Shown: positions 42,490 to 51,925 of the stretch, piece after piece
Position numbering within the stretch: position 1 is the stretch's first letter
How the letters are laid out: each line of letters opens with the position of its first letter
Source: Pyropia yezoensis
Taxonomy: Eukaryota > Rhodophyta > Bangiophyceae > Bangiales > Bangiaceae
NCBI GenBank assembly: GCA_009829735.1
Contig: CM020618.1
Span: 30,666,894 to 30,730,893 of the forward strand
Direction: 5' to 3'
Length of the DNA: 64,000 bases
Notes under the pieces: generated by a model
The model's database searches: none
The model's input: only the letters and a program-made list of their open reading frames with translations
Told to the model about the DNA's origin: nothing
Position numbers and translations under genes: made by a program

Positions 42490-43346
42490 GTCGCGATCGT
42501 GAGCCGACTAGCACACCAGCGTCCTGTGCCAGTCAACCAAATTTCCCACACAGGAAGACGACGCGGACTGGTACCGCACCGAGCCCGTTCGCAGTCGCAC
42601 ACGGGAGCCTCGAACGGAAAAGCGCGTAAACGGACACGGAAAAGCAGGAGACTCACGGCGGCAGAGGTCGCACGTGGATGACGGTGGCCTCCGGGACGGG
42701 GGCGGGTGGTGGGGCGGGGCGGGCGAGGCGGGTGCGACGGGGTAGACAGAACAGCTGCAGCAAGAGAGCTTTGGCGGAACAGCGCAGGCGGACGAGAGAA
42801 AAGGCGGGGGAGGGGGGTAAAAGGGGCGGGGTGCGGGAGGGGACAGGGGGGGCGGGACACGCGGGCACGTGCCATGCAGCCGTGGACGTTCACGGGTCGC
42901 GGGGCGCTCCAGACGACTTTCGAATGCACATTTTTTTAGCGGGGCGCTCCAGACGACTTTCGAATGCACATTTTTTTATGCAGGATATCTCAGTTCTAGA
43001 AAACGGACATATTTTGCCCCACGCTGGCATACCACAGCCCCTTCCCCCGGCTGCCCCCCTCGACTCGCCCGTACCTTCCCCCTCCCCCGCTCCCTTCCCC
43101 CCACCTTCCAATCCTATCCCCCTGCTTGTCGCCCCCCGCCTTCCACCCGCTTACAAAACCTTTCCCTCTTTTTTTGCCCACCCCCTCCCCCCATCCGCCC
43201 AACCCCCCACCCCCCCCCCCCCCCCCCCGTCCCCCCCACTTTCCACCACCACCCCTGTTGCACTTCATCTGGTGTCGGACGGTTCTCCCCTGCCGAACGG
43301 CCATCTCTGGGTTCTCTGCGTTTTCCCTGATCATCATTCATATACT
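42490..43346. other. Divergent intergenic region between two orphan genes
   Basis: This region is shared upstream sequence of the leftward gene at 42489 and the rightward gene at 43347. It contains the 40-bp tandem duplication listed next and C-rich tracts near 43200-43230. Open frames run through it but are not protein-like. Confidence 0.45.
42901..42980 (+). repeat. Exact 40-bp tandem duplication
   Basis: Two adjacent copies of GGGGCGCTCCAGACGACTTT continuing into CGAATGCACATTTTTTTA. They are identical except for the last base or two. The block sits in the shared upstream region of two orphan genes. Confidence 0.95.
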
Positions 43347-45854
43347 ATGTCTGGTGGGAGCTCACGCCCCCGCGGCCCGTCCTGGCGGTGGGTCTCATTC
43401 AGGCCTGCACCGCGCTCCGGATACAGACGCGGCACCGACGCAGCTGAAGAGAGGGCCATCCATGCCGACGCCCTGAGGATGCGGGACGGGGCTGTTTCCT
43501 CGTTGCGTGCACGTGGTCAAACCCTCCCCCCTGGGTTTGTGCTTATCAACCCCGCTTCGCGACCTGTGCGTGGACGATGCGCTCCGATTGACGATGTACA
43601 CGGGAACCTGGCGCAGCAGTCTGGTACGACCGTAGACGTGCTCGTCTTCACAAACGAGATTGTGCGCCAGGTGGTGGACCAAGGGTACCTGTCTGATGCT
43701 GTCGGTCACCTGTGCCTTGTCGGGTACAAGAACTGTCCCAATGACCCGGCGGCGGCGCTACACGCGACAGTCAGGACGTTTTGTGACGTGCTGCGGGCGT
43801 GGCCATCTGCGGTGGTGGTGCGGGAGTTGGCTCGCGACCTCTCGTTCCCGATTGCACGGGACGGAGCCCACGTCACCGCCCTGTACGACCTGGCGAGGCA
43901 GATAGTGGCGCAGCGAGCACGCTTGAAGGCCAGCCAGTTCGACGCGACACACGTGTCCCCGATATTGAGTCTACCAAGTATGGGTCGCCAGCCCCTGCTG
44001 GACGCGCTGGAAGCTGTACGAAGCGTCGCGAGGTCATCAGCCGGCTACCAGGTCCACGACCGCTTATGGCGTTCCGACGGCATCGTGTGTCCGCTATGGG
44101 CGGGGTCTTTGGGCACCTGCCTTGGAGCACCCAGTCTTCCCGCCGTGCTCGACTTTGGACGGTCGTTACCGCACCCACCCCCCCTGCCGGACGTCGTCAC
44201 GTACTACTGGCACCGGGCGTCAGACCCCACGGACGGGCTGTGGAAGTTCATCGCGGCGTGCTTGCTTTGCCGTATTGTCGCGTCCTGGTGGTACTCTCTG
44301 TCAGTTGACTACGTGCTTTGCGAGCTACCCCGGCCCCTGCTGGACCTCATCATGCGTTCCTACCACATGAACGGCGGGGCGTCACGGTTCCCGGACGAAC
44401 TCTCGCCCGAGGAGCAAGAGGAACACCTGCGCCTTCGCCCGTACCTCAACGCGTTTGACCGTCTACAGTGGGCCGCCGATGTGCCCGATGACAAGGTGCT
44501 TTCAAGCGACGACAACGCCCTTCGGGCTGACGTGCGATGTGCGGCACGCGGGCGGGGATGTGTGGACATATTCCACTTACGCTGTGTGGCAGGACCTGCG
44601 GACGAGGGCCGTCGGAACTTACTTACTGCGCAGAGGGAGAGTGCAGCCAAAGCCGATCGCCTGCACGCGTATCATCGACAAGTGCAGGGAACTGTGGCGG
44701 TGGAGGAGAACGGCGCTGCTGCCGCCGCCCACCCCGAACTGGCCGTCGCCAGAGCCGCGGCGGCCGCCGAAAAAGCCGCGGCCGCCGCCGCCCAAGTCGA
44801 GGCGGATGGCCTCACCCGAGGCGACCCGCTGTTGGACAAACTCCTGATGGACATCCACGCGTCCACGGCCGAACCGCACGAGAGCCCCTCCCCCCGTGCA
44901 GGGCAAGGTGTTAGTGGTCGCGTGGGGGGGGGGGGGCGGGCAGCCGACGAGCAGCCGTCGCGGGCAGCCCACGAGACACTTGTCAAGAAATTGGACGAGT
45001 GTCGTAGGGCGCTTTCTTCGGCCCGCGCAAGACACAAGAGTGCCGAGGCGACGCTGCGCCAGGCATTCGCGACACAAGAGGCGGCAGACAAAGAGCTGGC
45101 GGCCGCCCGACGTGAATTCGAAACACGCACCGCGGAGGCCACGCAGGCGGGTACCAGTCGGGATGAGGCGTCGGCGGTTACCGCCGTATTGTCGGCCAAG
45201 ATTGTACAGGCAAAGTTGACAAGGGATGCAGCCGTGAAAGATGCGGAGCAGGCGCGGGACTACCTCAAGGGCGCAAGAAAAACCGCGGGAGCCGCCGCCC
45301 ACCGTTTATCCGTGGCCCGCGACGATGCAGCCGAGGCGGAAGCGCGAGTGACCAAGGCACAGGCGGAAGCAGCCCCGGCGTCGACTACTCTGTCCAGGCT
45401 GGTACCGGCGCTTGGCGACGCCGTGGACGAAGTCGTCCGACGTGTGGGCGCAACCTCCCAAGCACCTTCTGCCTGGCGCGAGGTCACACGGCGCTTCCGG
45501 TCCATTGGGCCCACCCCCAACGCAGATGCCCTGACGGGTGCGCGGGCCTCTATCGACTCGGTCGTGAAGGACGTCGACGCCCTCGTCTTCGGCGCCGAGG
45601 CGGACAGGATTGCCTTGCAGCAAGGTCAGGCTGCTGTCGCGACAGACCTGAGGACTCGGGAAGCGACGCTTGGACCTGTGATGGCTGCTATAGAGAAACA
45701 GATAGAGGAAGCCACCTCTGCTGTGGGTGCCGTGGCCGACACGGTAGCCACGGACGCACATCTTTTCTCTGCGGCTCCCGGTACAGGAACGGGGAGACGT
45801 GCCCCCGGCGGAGGCGGGGCACACGAGGCACGCGACAACGGGGATACGGTGTAG
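43347..45854 (+). CDS. Orphan family protein 3 with long C-terminal coiled coil
   Basis: 835 residues, single exon, start MSGGSSRPRGPSWRWVSF. The frame is open upstream, but that sequence is Pro-rich leader. Residues of about 95-160 contain VDVLVFTNEIVRQVVDQGYL followed by GHLCLVGY and a Cys...Trp-Pro-Ser segment, resembling the first module of the genes at 31165 and 42489. A globular middle follows, with a hydrophobic segment (LLCRIVASWWYSLSVDYVL). From about residue 430 to 830 the protein is Ala/Glu/Arg/Lys-rich coiled coil (LVKKLDECRRALSSARARHK, AAVKDAEQARDYLKGARKTA). Probably a structural or scaffold protein. No known family is recognised. Confidence 0.7.
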   Translation: MSGGSSRPRGPSWRWVSFRPAPRSGYRRGTDAAEERAIHADALRMRDGAVSSLRARGQTLPPGFVLINPASRPVRGRCAPIDDVHGNLAQQSGTTVDVLVFTNEIVRQVVDQGYLSDAVGHLCLVGYKNCPNDPAAALHATVRTFCDVLRAWPSAVVVRELARDLSFPIARDGAHVTALYDLARQIVAQRARLKASQFDATHVSPILSLPSMGRQPLLDALEAVRSVARSSAGYQVHDRLWRSDGIVCPLWAGSLGTCLGAPSLPAVLDFGRSLPHPPPLPDVVTYYWHRASDPTDGLWKFIAACLLCRIVASWWYSLSVDYVLCELPRPLLDLIMRSYHMNGGASRFPDELSPEEQEEHLRLRPYLNAFDRLQWAADVPDDKVLSSDDNALRADVRCAARGRGCVDIFHLRCVAGPADEGRRNLLTAQRESAAKADRLHAYHRQVQGTVAVEENGAAAAAHPELAVARAAAAAEKAAAAAAQVEADGLTRGDPLLDKLLMDIHASTAEPHESPSPRAGQGVSGRVGGGGRAADEQPSRAAHETLVKKLDECRRALSSARARHKSAEATLRQAFATQEAADKELAAARREFETRTAEATQAGTSRDEASAVTAVLSAKIVQAKLTRDAAVKDAEQARDYLKGARKTAGAAAHRLSVARDDAAEAEARVTKAQAEAAPASTTLSRLVPALGDAVDEVVRRVGATSQAPSAWREVTRRFRSIGPTPNADALTGARASIDSVVKDVDALVFGAEADRIALQQGQAAVATDLRTREATLGPVMAAIEKQIEEATSAVGAVADTVATDAHLFSAAPGTGTGRRAPGGGGAHEARDNGDTV

Positions 45855-46401
45855 ATGCAGGGTAACACGTACTGTCCTTTCACCTGGGGGAAGAGTGTGC
45901 AATCGTTGCAGCCATTCGTGCTGTCTTTTGACTTGTGAGCCCAGCTCTGTTTTCTGCTACACCAGCCCCGTCCAGTCGGCCGCGTCGTGCACCACCACCG
46001 TCAGGGGGGACACCACCATCAACAGCTCCCCGCCGAAGGATGGGCGAGCGCCAATACGGGCAGCGGGTCTCCCAGCGCGACGGCGCAGCGGCGACCGCCG
46101 CTGCCGCTGCCGCTGCCGCTGCCGCTGCCGCTGCCGCTGCCCTTGGGGGCGGCGGCCAGTGCGGGCGTGTCGTCGGCGTCGGCAACGAGCACTCCTACGA
46201 CCTCGGTGGTGGTGCCAGCCCACCCGCCAACCCCCCCCCCCCCCCCCCCCACCACCCCACGACCCCCCACCCCCCCCCCCCCCGACACTGCACTGCCCCC
46301 CCCCTCCTGCCCCCTCCCCCCCTCCCCCCCCTCCCGGCGGGAGGCGTCTGTGGCCTACCCATTCGGGGTCGGTGGGCAGCCGGGCGGCGCACATCAATGT
46401 C
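45855..46401. other. Spacer with GCTGCC microsatellite and poly-C
   Basis: 46093-46142 is a (GCTGCC)n microsatellite. Poly-C runs at 46228-46330 lead into minisatellite array C. On the minus strand 46250-45957 reads protein-like in two frames (see findings). No intact gene is supported. Confidence 0.5.
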
Positions 46402-46742
46402 GGTGGCCTGCCGGGGGGCCCAGTTCAATGCCGGTGGCCTGCCGGGGGGCCCAGTTCAATGTCGGTGGCCTGCCGGGGGGCCCAGTTCAATGCCGGTGGC
46501 CTGCCGGGGGGCCCAGTTCAATGCCGGTGGCCTGCCGGGGGGCCCAGTTCAATGTCGGTGGCCTGCCGGGGGGCCCAGTTCAATGTCGGTGGCCTGCCGG
46601 GGGGCCCAGTTCAATGTCGGTGGCCTGCCGGGGGGCCCAGTTCAATGTCGGTGGCCTGCCGGGGGGCCCAGTTCAATGTCGGTGGCCTGCCGGGGGGCCC
46701 AGTTCAATGTCGGTGGCCTGCCGGGGGGCCCAGTTCAATGTC
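46402..46742 (+). repeat. 31-bp minisatellite array C
   Basis: Eleven units of core GGTGGCCTGCCGG plus GGGGCCCAGTTCAATGTC. Units differ only at one T/C position, which reads GCC in three of them. The near-identity shows recent homogenisation. It is the same core as arrays A and B but with a different variable part. Confidence 0.95.
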
Positions 46743-47255
46743 GGCCTGGGAGGGGGAGGGACAGTCGGGTGCCGCTCTCGCGGGAGGGTCAGCCCCGCCC
46801 AAGTGTTTGGGGGGGGGGCGGCCCCGTGCAGTGGGTCTAAAACCGAGGAACCCTAACCCTAACCCGAGTACCTACATTCCCGTGCAAGACGGCCCTCAGG
46901 GGGTTGTGAGGGCCTGTTTACAGAACTCTGGCGGGTGCGGCCGTAGCCGTCCGCGCACGGCGCGGCGACGCGGGTGGTGGCGGTGGTGGTGTTGGCAGCG
47001 GCGGCGGTGGGGGTGGTGGGGGTGGTGGTGGTGGGTAGTGGGCGGAGGGGGGGGGGGGGGGGGGGGGTGAGGAGGGAGCGGGAGGTGGCAAGGGGGGGAA
47101 GGAGGGGTGGAGCAAGGGGACGTTCGGAGACGGGGTCAGGTGCCTCCCGGCGAGGAAGGAAAGGAAGTGTAACTCTCTGCCCTTCCCACCTACAATCCCC
47201 TGCCACACCATCCCCCCCCCCCCCCCCCCCCCTCCCTCTCCCCCCACCTCCCCAG
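46743..47255. other. Spacer with short telomere-like motif and G/C runs
   Basis: 46852-46866 reads CCCTAACCCTAACCC. A G run lies at 47047-47067 and a poly-C tract at 47212-47231. No gene is supported. Confidence 0.45.
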
Positions 47256-49741
47256 TCACGGAGCGGTGAGTTTTCGGGCTTTTGCGCTCCACTGGCATCC
47301 CATAGACGTCAGCTCCTTACCGAGTGGCGAGGCGGGGTGCACCAAGTGTCCGTACCGACGGTTGAGCCATGCGTCGAAGCCGAAGTCACCCGGGTAGGGC
47401 AAGCCTTCCACGATCTCCACAGGATGACAATGCCCCTCCCTCGCGTAGTATAGACGCATGCTCACCATAAACGTTTCGGCTCTCGCCAAGTGAAATGGTC
47501 CCGGTCCACACGGAAAGCGGGGTCGCGAAGCCCGAATCTTGTTCAGGATGATCGCAAAGCGCCCATCCTGGGCCTTCTTCAGCTGGTGGCAGCGGGTGAT
47601 GGCAGCATCCTCCGCATCGCTGAGGAGCGCGTCAGCCACCGACTGAAAAGCGATGCCCGCCGGAGCCCGCCACACCCGCACCAGGGACACCCTGGAGTGG
47701 TCCACAGTCCCCAGGTACTCCCGGAAGCGCGTGACCAGACACGCCTCGTAGTGGGCGCGTTTGGCCCGGAAGCCCGCCATCCAACCCGCCGGGCTTTCGC
47801 AGCGGCCGGCGCCGACGGCCATGTGGGCCCCGGAGGCGCCGTCAGGGTCCCACGCGACTAGTGCGTAGATACCGCCGGCCCACGTTGACAGCAGCTTGTG
47901 GTCGGCTGCGCGGTTTGGGCCGACCGCCCAGCCTGCCGGCCCTAGGCACGGCTCGATACGTGCCGCGCACGCTTCTTCGACCGCGCCTCTCAAAACGCCC
48001 ACCACGTCGGTGATGTGCGCGAGTTCCGCTGGGTCAACCACGGCAGACCGGTCCAAATGCACCATGCCCGCCTCCAAGGCGTCCACATAGCCCCGGTCCT
48101 CCGCGACGGAGGCGGAGGCCTCCCACGGACCCCCACACGCACCGGCGGCAGGCACACCGGGCGCCGCGGCACCGGCCGTGGCGGGGGGCCGGCAGCGCGG
48201 GCAGCAGGAGGGGCAGCGCTCTCCTCGGTCGACGAGGACGAGGGGGTGCCCGGCCAGGCCGGGAGCGGGGCAGCAGCCACCAAGCCGGAGGCGGGAGAGG
48301 CGGCGGCAGGAGCAGAAGGAGCGGACGCGGAAGAGGTTGCGCCGCCCGCGAAAGGGGGGGCGGCGAAAGGGGTCGAGCGCGGGAACCCGGCAGATGCCGC
48401 CAAGCCCGAGGCGGGGGGAGGGCCAGCGGGAGCACAGGGAGGAGTAGCGGCAGCCGCGGCAACGGCCGTGGCGGGGGGGGCGGCGGCTGGGGCAGAAGGA
48501 GGGGCAGCGCTCCCCCCGGTCGATGAAGAAGTGGTCGTGCCAGGCCAGGCCGGGAGAGGGGCAACGGCCGACGAGCCCACGGCGGGGGAAGCGGCGGCAG
48601 TGGCCACAGAAGGGGCAGCGCTTTCCCCGGTAGATGAAGAGGAGGGAGTGCCCGGCCAGGCCGGTAGAGGGGCGGCGGCCGCCCAGCGCGCAGCGGGGGG
48701 AGCGGCAGCGTGGGAAGGAGGGCCAGCAGGGGCACCGGCTGGCGCCGCCCAGCCCGCGGTGGAGGGAGCGGCAGCGGGGGCAGCCGGTGGGGCACCGGCA
48801 GGGGCCGCCCAGCCCGCGGCGGAGGGAGCGGCAGCGGGGGCAGCCGGTGGGGCACCGGCAGGGGCGGCGCAGCCCGCAGCGGGGGGAGCGGCAGCGGGGG
48901 GCGAAAAAAAAGAGGGCGCACCGGCAGGGGCGGCGCAGCCCGCGGTGGAGAAAGCGGCAGCGGGGGCAGCCGGTGGGGCACCGGCAGGGGCCGCCCAGCC
49001 CGCGGCGGAGGGAGCGGCAGCGGGGGCAGCCGGTGGGGCACCGGCAGGGGCGGCGCAGCCCGCGGCGGAGGGAGCGGCAGCGGGGGGCGAAAAAAAAGAG
49101 GGCGCACCGGCAGGGGCGGCGCAGCCCGCGGTGGAGAAAGCGGCAGCGGGGGCAGCCGGTGGGGCACCGGCAGGGGCGGCGCAGCCCGCGGCGGAGGGAG
49201 CGGCAGCGGGGGGCGAAAAAAAAGAGGGCGCACCGGCAGGGGCGGCGCAGCCCGCGGCGGAGGGAGCGGCAGCGGGGGCAGCCGGTGGGGCACCGGCAGG
49301 GGCGGCGCAGCCCGCAGCGGGGGGAGCGGCAGCGGGGGCAGCCGGTGGGGCACCGGCAGGGGCGGCCCAGCCCGCGGCGGAGGGAGCGGCAGCGGGGGCA
49401 GCAGGTGGGGCACCGGTATGGGCGGCCCAGCCCGCAGAGGGGGGAGCGTCGACAGGGGCCGAAAAAAAAAAGGGGGCACAGGCTGGGGCGGCGCACCCTG
49501 CGGCGGGGGGAGCGCCAGCGGGGGCCGAAGGAGGCAAGCTGGGCGGGGCCGTCCAGCACATGATGTGAGAAGCGGCGGCAGGAACAGCAGGAGATGCACC
49601 GGCGGCGACGGCCCAGCCCGCGGCGGGTGGTGCAGCAAGCGACGGGCCAGTAGAGCCAGAGTGTGTCGTCGACGACGACGTGCCACTCGTGGAGTCCGGC
49701 TTTTTACGGCCGCATGCACCCCGCCTGGTCTTCCTCCCCAT
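47256..49741 (-). CDS. Ala/Pro-repeat protein with orphan C-terminal domain, one frame change
   Basis: It starts MGRKTRRGACGRKKPDST at 49741. About 480 residues of Ala/Pro-rich repeat follow, built on a 60-bp unit (20 residues, type AAPAGAPPAAPAAAPSAAGC). The C-terminal 300 residues, in another frame, are globular: ASVAEDRGYVDALEAGMVHL, WAVGPNRAADHKLLSTWAGG, and an ending YYAREGHCHPVEIVEG ... SMGCQWSAKARKL. That ending faintly recalls helicase-associated (HA) domains, but the match is weak. The frames meet at a G run near 48183-48188, so one inserted or missing base there explains the split. Whether this is biological or an assembly error is open. Confidence 0.5.
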
Positions 49742-49953
49742 GACGGGGTCAGTTGGGGGTTGGCCGGCGTGCGCTAGATGCGAGGTGTTGGAGAAGGGCG
49801 GTGAGCGGTCGAGGGAAATAGGCGGTGAGGGAGATGGGCGAGATGGGCGACGAGTGGTCGAGGCTCCGGAGGCGGGTTGCTCAAGGACGCCTCGCCAGCC
49901 TTTTTTAATTCCTAGCAGCCGCCCTCACCTCATCGCCCCACCGCCCAACCCCC
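49742..49953. other. Short upstream spacer
   Basis: Presumed promoter side of the Ala/Pro-repeat gene. No motif is recognised. Confidence 0.35.
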
Positions 49954-50529
49954 CCGCCACGCAGAGCCCTCCGCAACCTCTGCCTGCTCGGTGGTGGGTG
50001 CCGGTGGCGACCGGCGGTGCCGGTGGCAAGCGACGGTGCCGGTGGCGAGCCGCAGGGGCTCGCCTCTCCCCCACCTGCCACAACCTGCACGGCGGCGGGC
50101 GGCCGGCGGGGGGCCGGTGCACACCTCTCCCCCCCCCGCCCCCCCCCGCCACGCAGAGCCCTCCGCAACCTCTGCCTGCTCGGTGGTGGGTGCCGGTGGC
50201 GACCGGCGGTGCCGGTGGCAAGCGACGGTGCCGGTGGCGAGCCGCAGGGGCTCGCCTCTCCCCCACCTGCCACAACCTGCACGGCGGCGGGCGGCCGGCG
50301 GGGGGCCGGTGCACACCTCTCCCCCCCCCGCCCCCCCCCGCCACGCAGAGCCCTCCGCAACCTCTGCCTGCTCGGTGGTGGGTGCCGGTGGCGACCGGCG
50401 GTGCCGGTGGCAAGCGACGGTGCCGGTGGCGAGCCGCAGGGGCTCGCCTCTCCCCCACCTGCCACAACCTGCACGGCGGCGGGCGGCCGGCGGGGGGCCG
50501 GTGCACACCTCTCCCCCCCCCGCCCCCCC
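49954..50529. repeat. Three tandem 192-bp units, open in all six frames
   Basis: Units start at 49954, 50146 and 50338 and are identical or nearly so. The period is 64 codons exactly, and no stop codon occurs in any of the six frames. All frames therefore show repeated Pro/Gly/Arg-rich polypeptides, none recognisable. The near-identity indicates a recent expansion. Degenerate shorter repeats of the same words (GGTGGCGGGCGGC, CACTTGCCTTGCCCCCC) follow to about 50840. Confidence 0.9.
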
Positions 50530-51689
50530 CCCGCCCCTCCCTCGCACTTGCCTTGCCCCCCCCCCGCAGCGGCAGACTGCAGGAGGTGGCTGGCGAGCCG
50601 CCACTTGCCTTGCCCCCCCAACATGCACGGTGGCGGGCGGCGGGCGGCGTCCGGGAGGCGGCTCGCCTCTCCCACCCTGCACTTGCCTTGCCCCCCCCCG
50701 CAACCTCTACCTGCACGGTGGCGGGCGGCCGGCGGGGGGCCGGTGCTCACCTCTCCCCCCCTCACCCTTCCGCCCTGCTCTGGCGGTGGCGGGCGGCGGG
50801 CGGCGTCGGCGGTGACGAGTGGCAGGTGTCGCCGGAGGTGACGAGTGGCGGGAGGCGGCCGGCAGAGGGCTTGCCACCACGCAGACCACGGTCAAGGATC
50901 TCGCCGGCTGTGGTGGTGGCGGCGGGGAACCAAGCCCACCGGCCTGCCCCCGTCGGTAATGGCGATGGTAACGGCGGACGCGGCGGCGGACGCGGCTGCG
51001 AACGCGGCGGCGGACGGGTCGACGGTCGGGGCGACGGACGGGGCGACGGACGGGGCGGCGGCCGGGGAGGCCGTGCTGGCGCCTGTCGCGGTGGCAGCTA
51101 CGGTGATGACAACGGCGGTGGGGGTGGGGACCCGCCCGCCCCGCCCCCCCCTGCCCAGCTCTGTGTTCTCATGGAAGCCTTTCTTGAGCGGGAACGCGAG
51201 CTGTACGAGGTCTACGTTGTGGAGGAGACGCGTCGGCGTCTGATGGGCGTGTCGGTCGAGGTGCCACAAGTGGCAGGCACCGCCTCGGGCGTTGACGGCG
51301 GTGCCAGGGGCGGCGACGGGGGTGCCAGCTCGGCTTTCCCCAGCTCGGGCAAGGCTAGCACTGGTCGGGCGCCGCCGCCCTTCCCGGGAGATTGTGGCGC
51401 CCACCACTGACGACCCACGCGCAGCGCGGCTGTGGTCGCGGATCCAGCGCAATCGCGCTTCTGCTGCGCGCTTCCAATATGAGGCGGGCTGAACGGCCGC
51501 AGGCGGGCAGCAGCCGCAGCTGCGGGCGCTGCGGGCTCTGAGGGCTCTGGGGATGGGCAGCCCCGCAGAGCGAGGCCAGGGGTGGTGGGTGGCCGGGGTG
51601 CGGGGTGGGGCGGCGTGCCGGGCGGGTGGGGGCGGGGCGCGGGGCGGGAGGGGGGGGGGGGGGTTAGGGGGGGGGGGGCGTGGTGGCGG
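50530..51689. other. GC-rich stretch with a possible small coding remnant
   Basis: A plus-strand frame reads MEAFLERERELYEVYVVEET at about 51171-51230, then a Gly/Ala-rich end closing at 51410. It looks like the end of a real protein but cannot be extended upstream beyond repeats. Its low-complexity parts (50960-51110) are CGG-type repeats. G runs lie near 51650-51679. Confidence 0.4.
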
Positions 51690-51925
51690 TAGCACTCCCG
51701 GCGGGGTGAGCACTGCCTATGTGGCGGTTGCACTCCCGCCGGGGTGAGCACTGCCCATGTGGCGGTAGCATCCCGCCCGGGGTGAGCACTGCCTATGTGG
51801 CGGTAGCACTCCCCGGCGGGGTGGAGCACTGCCTATGTGGCGGTTGCACTCCCCGGCGGGGGTGAGCCACTGGCCTATGTGGGCGGTTTAGCACTCCCGG
51901 CGGGGTGAGCACTGCCTATGTGGCG
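51690..51925 (+). repeat. Minisatellite, unit about 37 bp, ending in an assembly gap
   Basis: Five to six units of GCGGGGTGAGCACTGCCTAT followed by GTGGCGGTAGCACTCCCG, with small indels, run straight into the gap. The array is likely longer than assembled. Confidence 0.9.

Noticed and set aside
42678-43346. Upstream extension of orphan protein 3 to an earlier Met
   Set aside because: The extension reads through the 40-bp duplication and pure Pro/Ser tracts. The Met at 43347 begins protein-like sequence.
47990-49719. Alternative frames through the Ala/Pro repeat (Pro/Leu and Arg/Gly-rich)
   Set aside because: All are open because the 60-bp unit preserves frame. Only one begins with a credible N-terminus and one joins the globular C-terminal domain.
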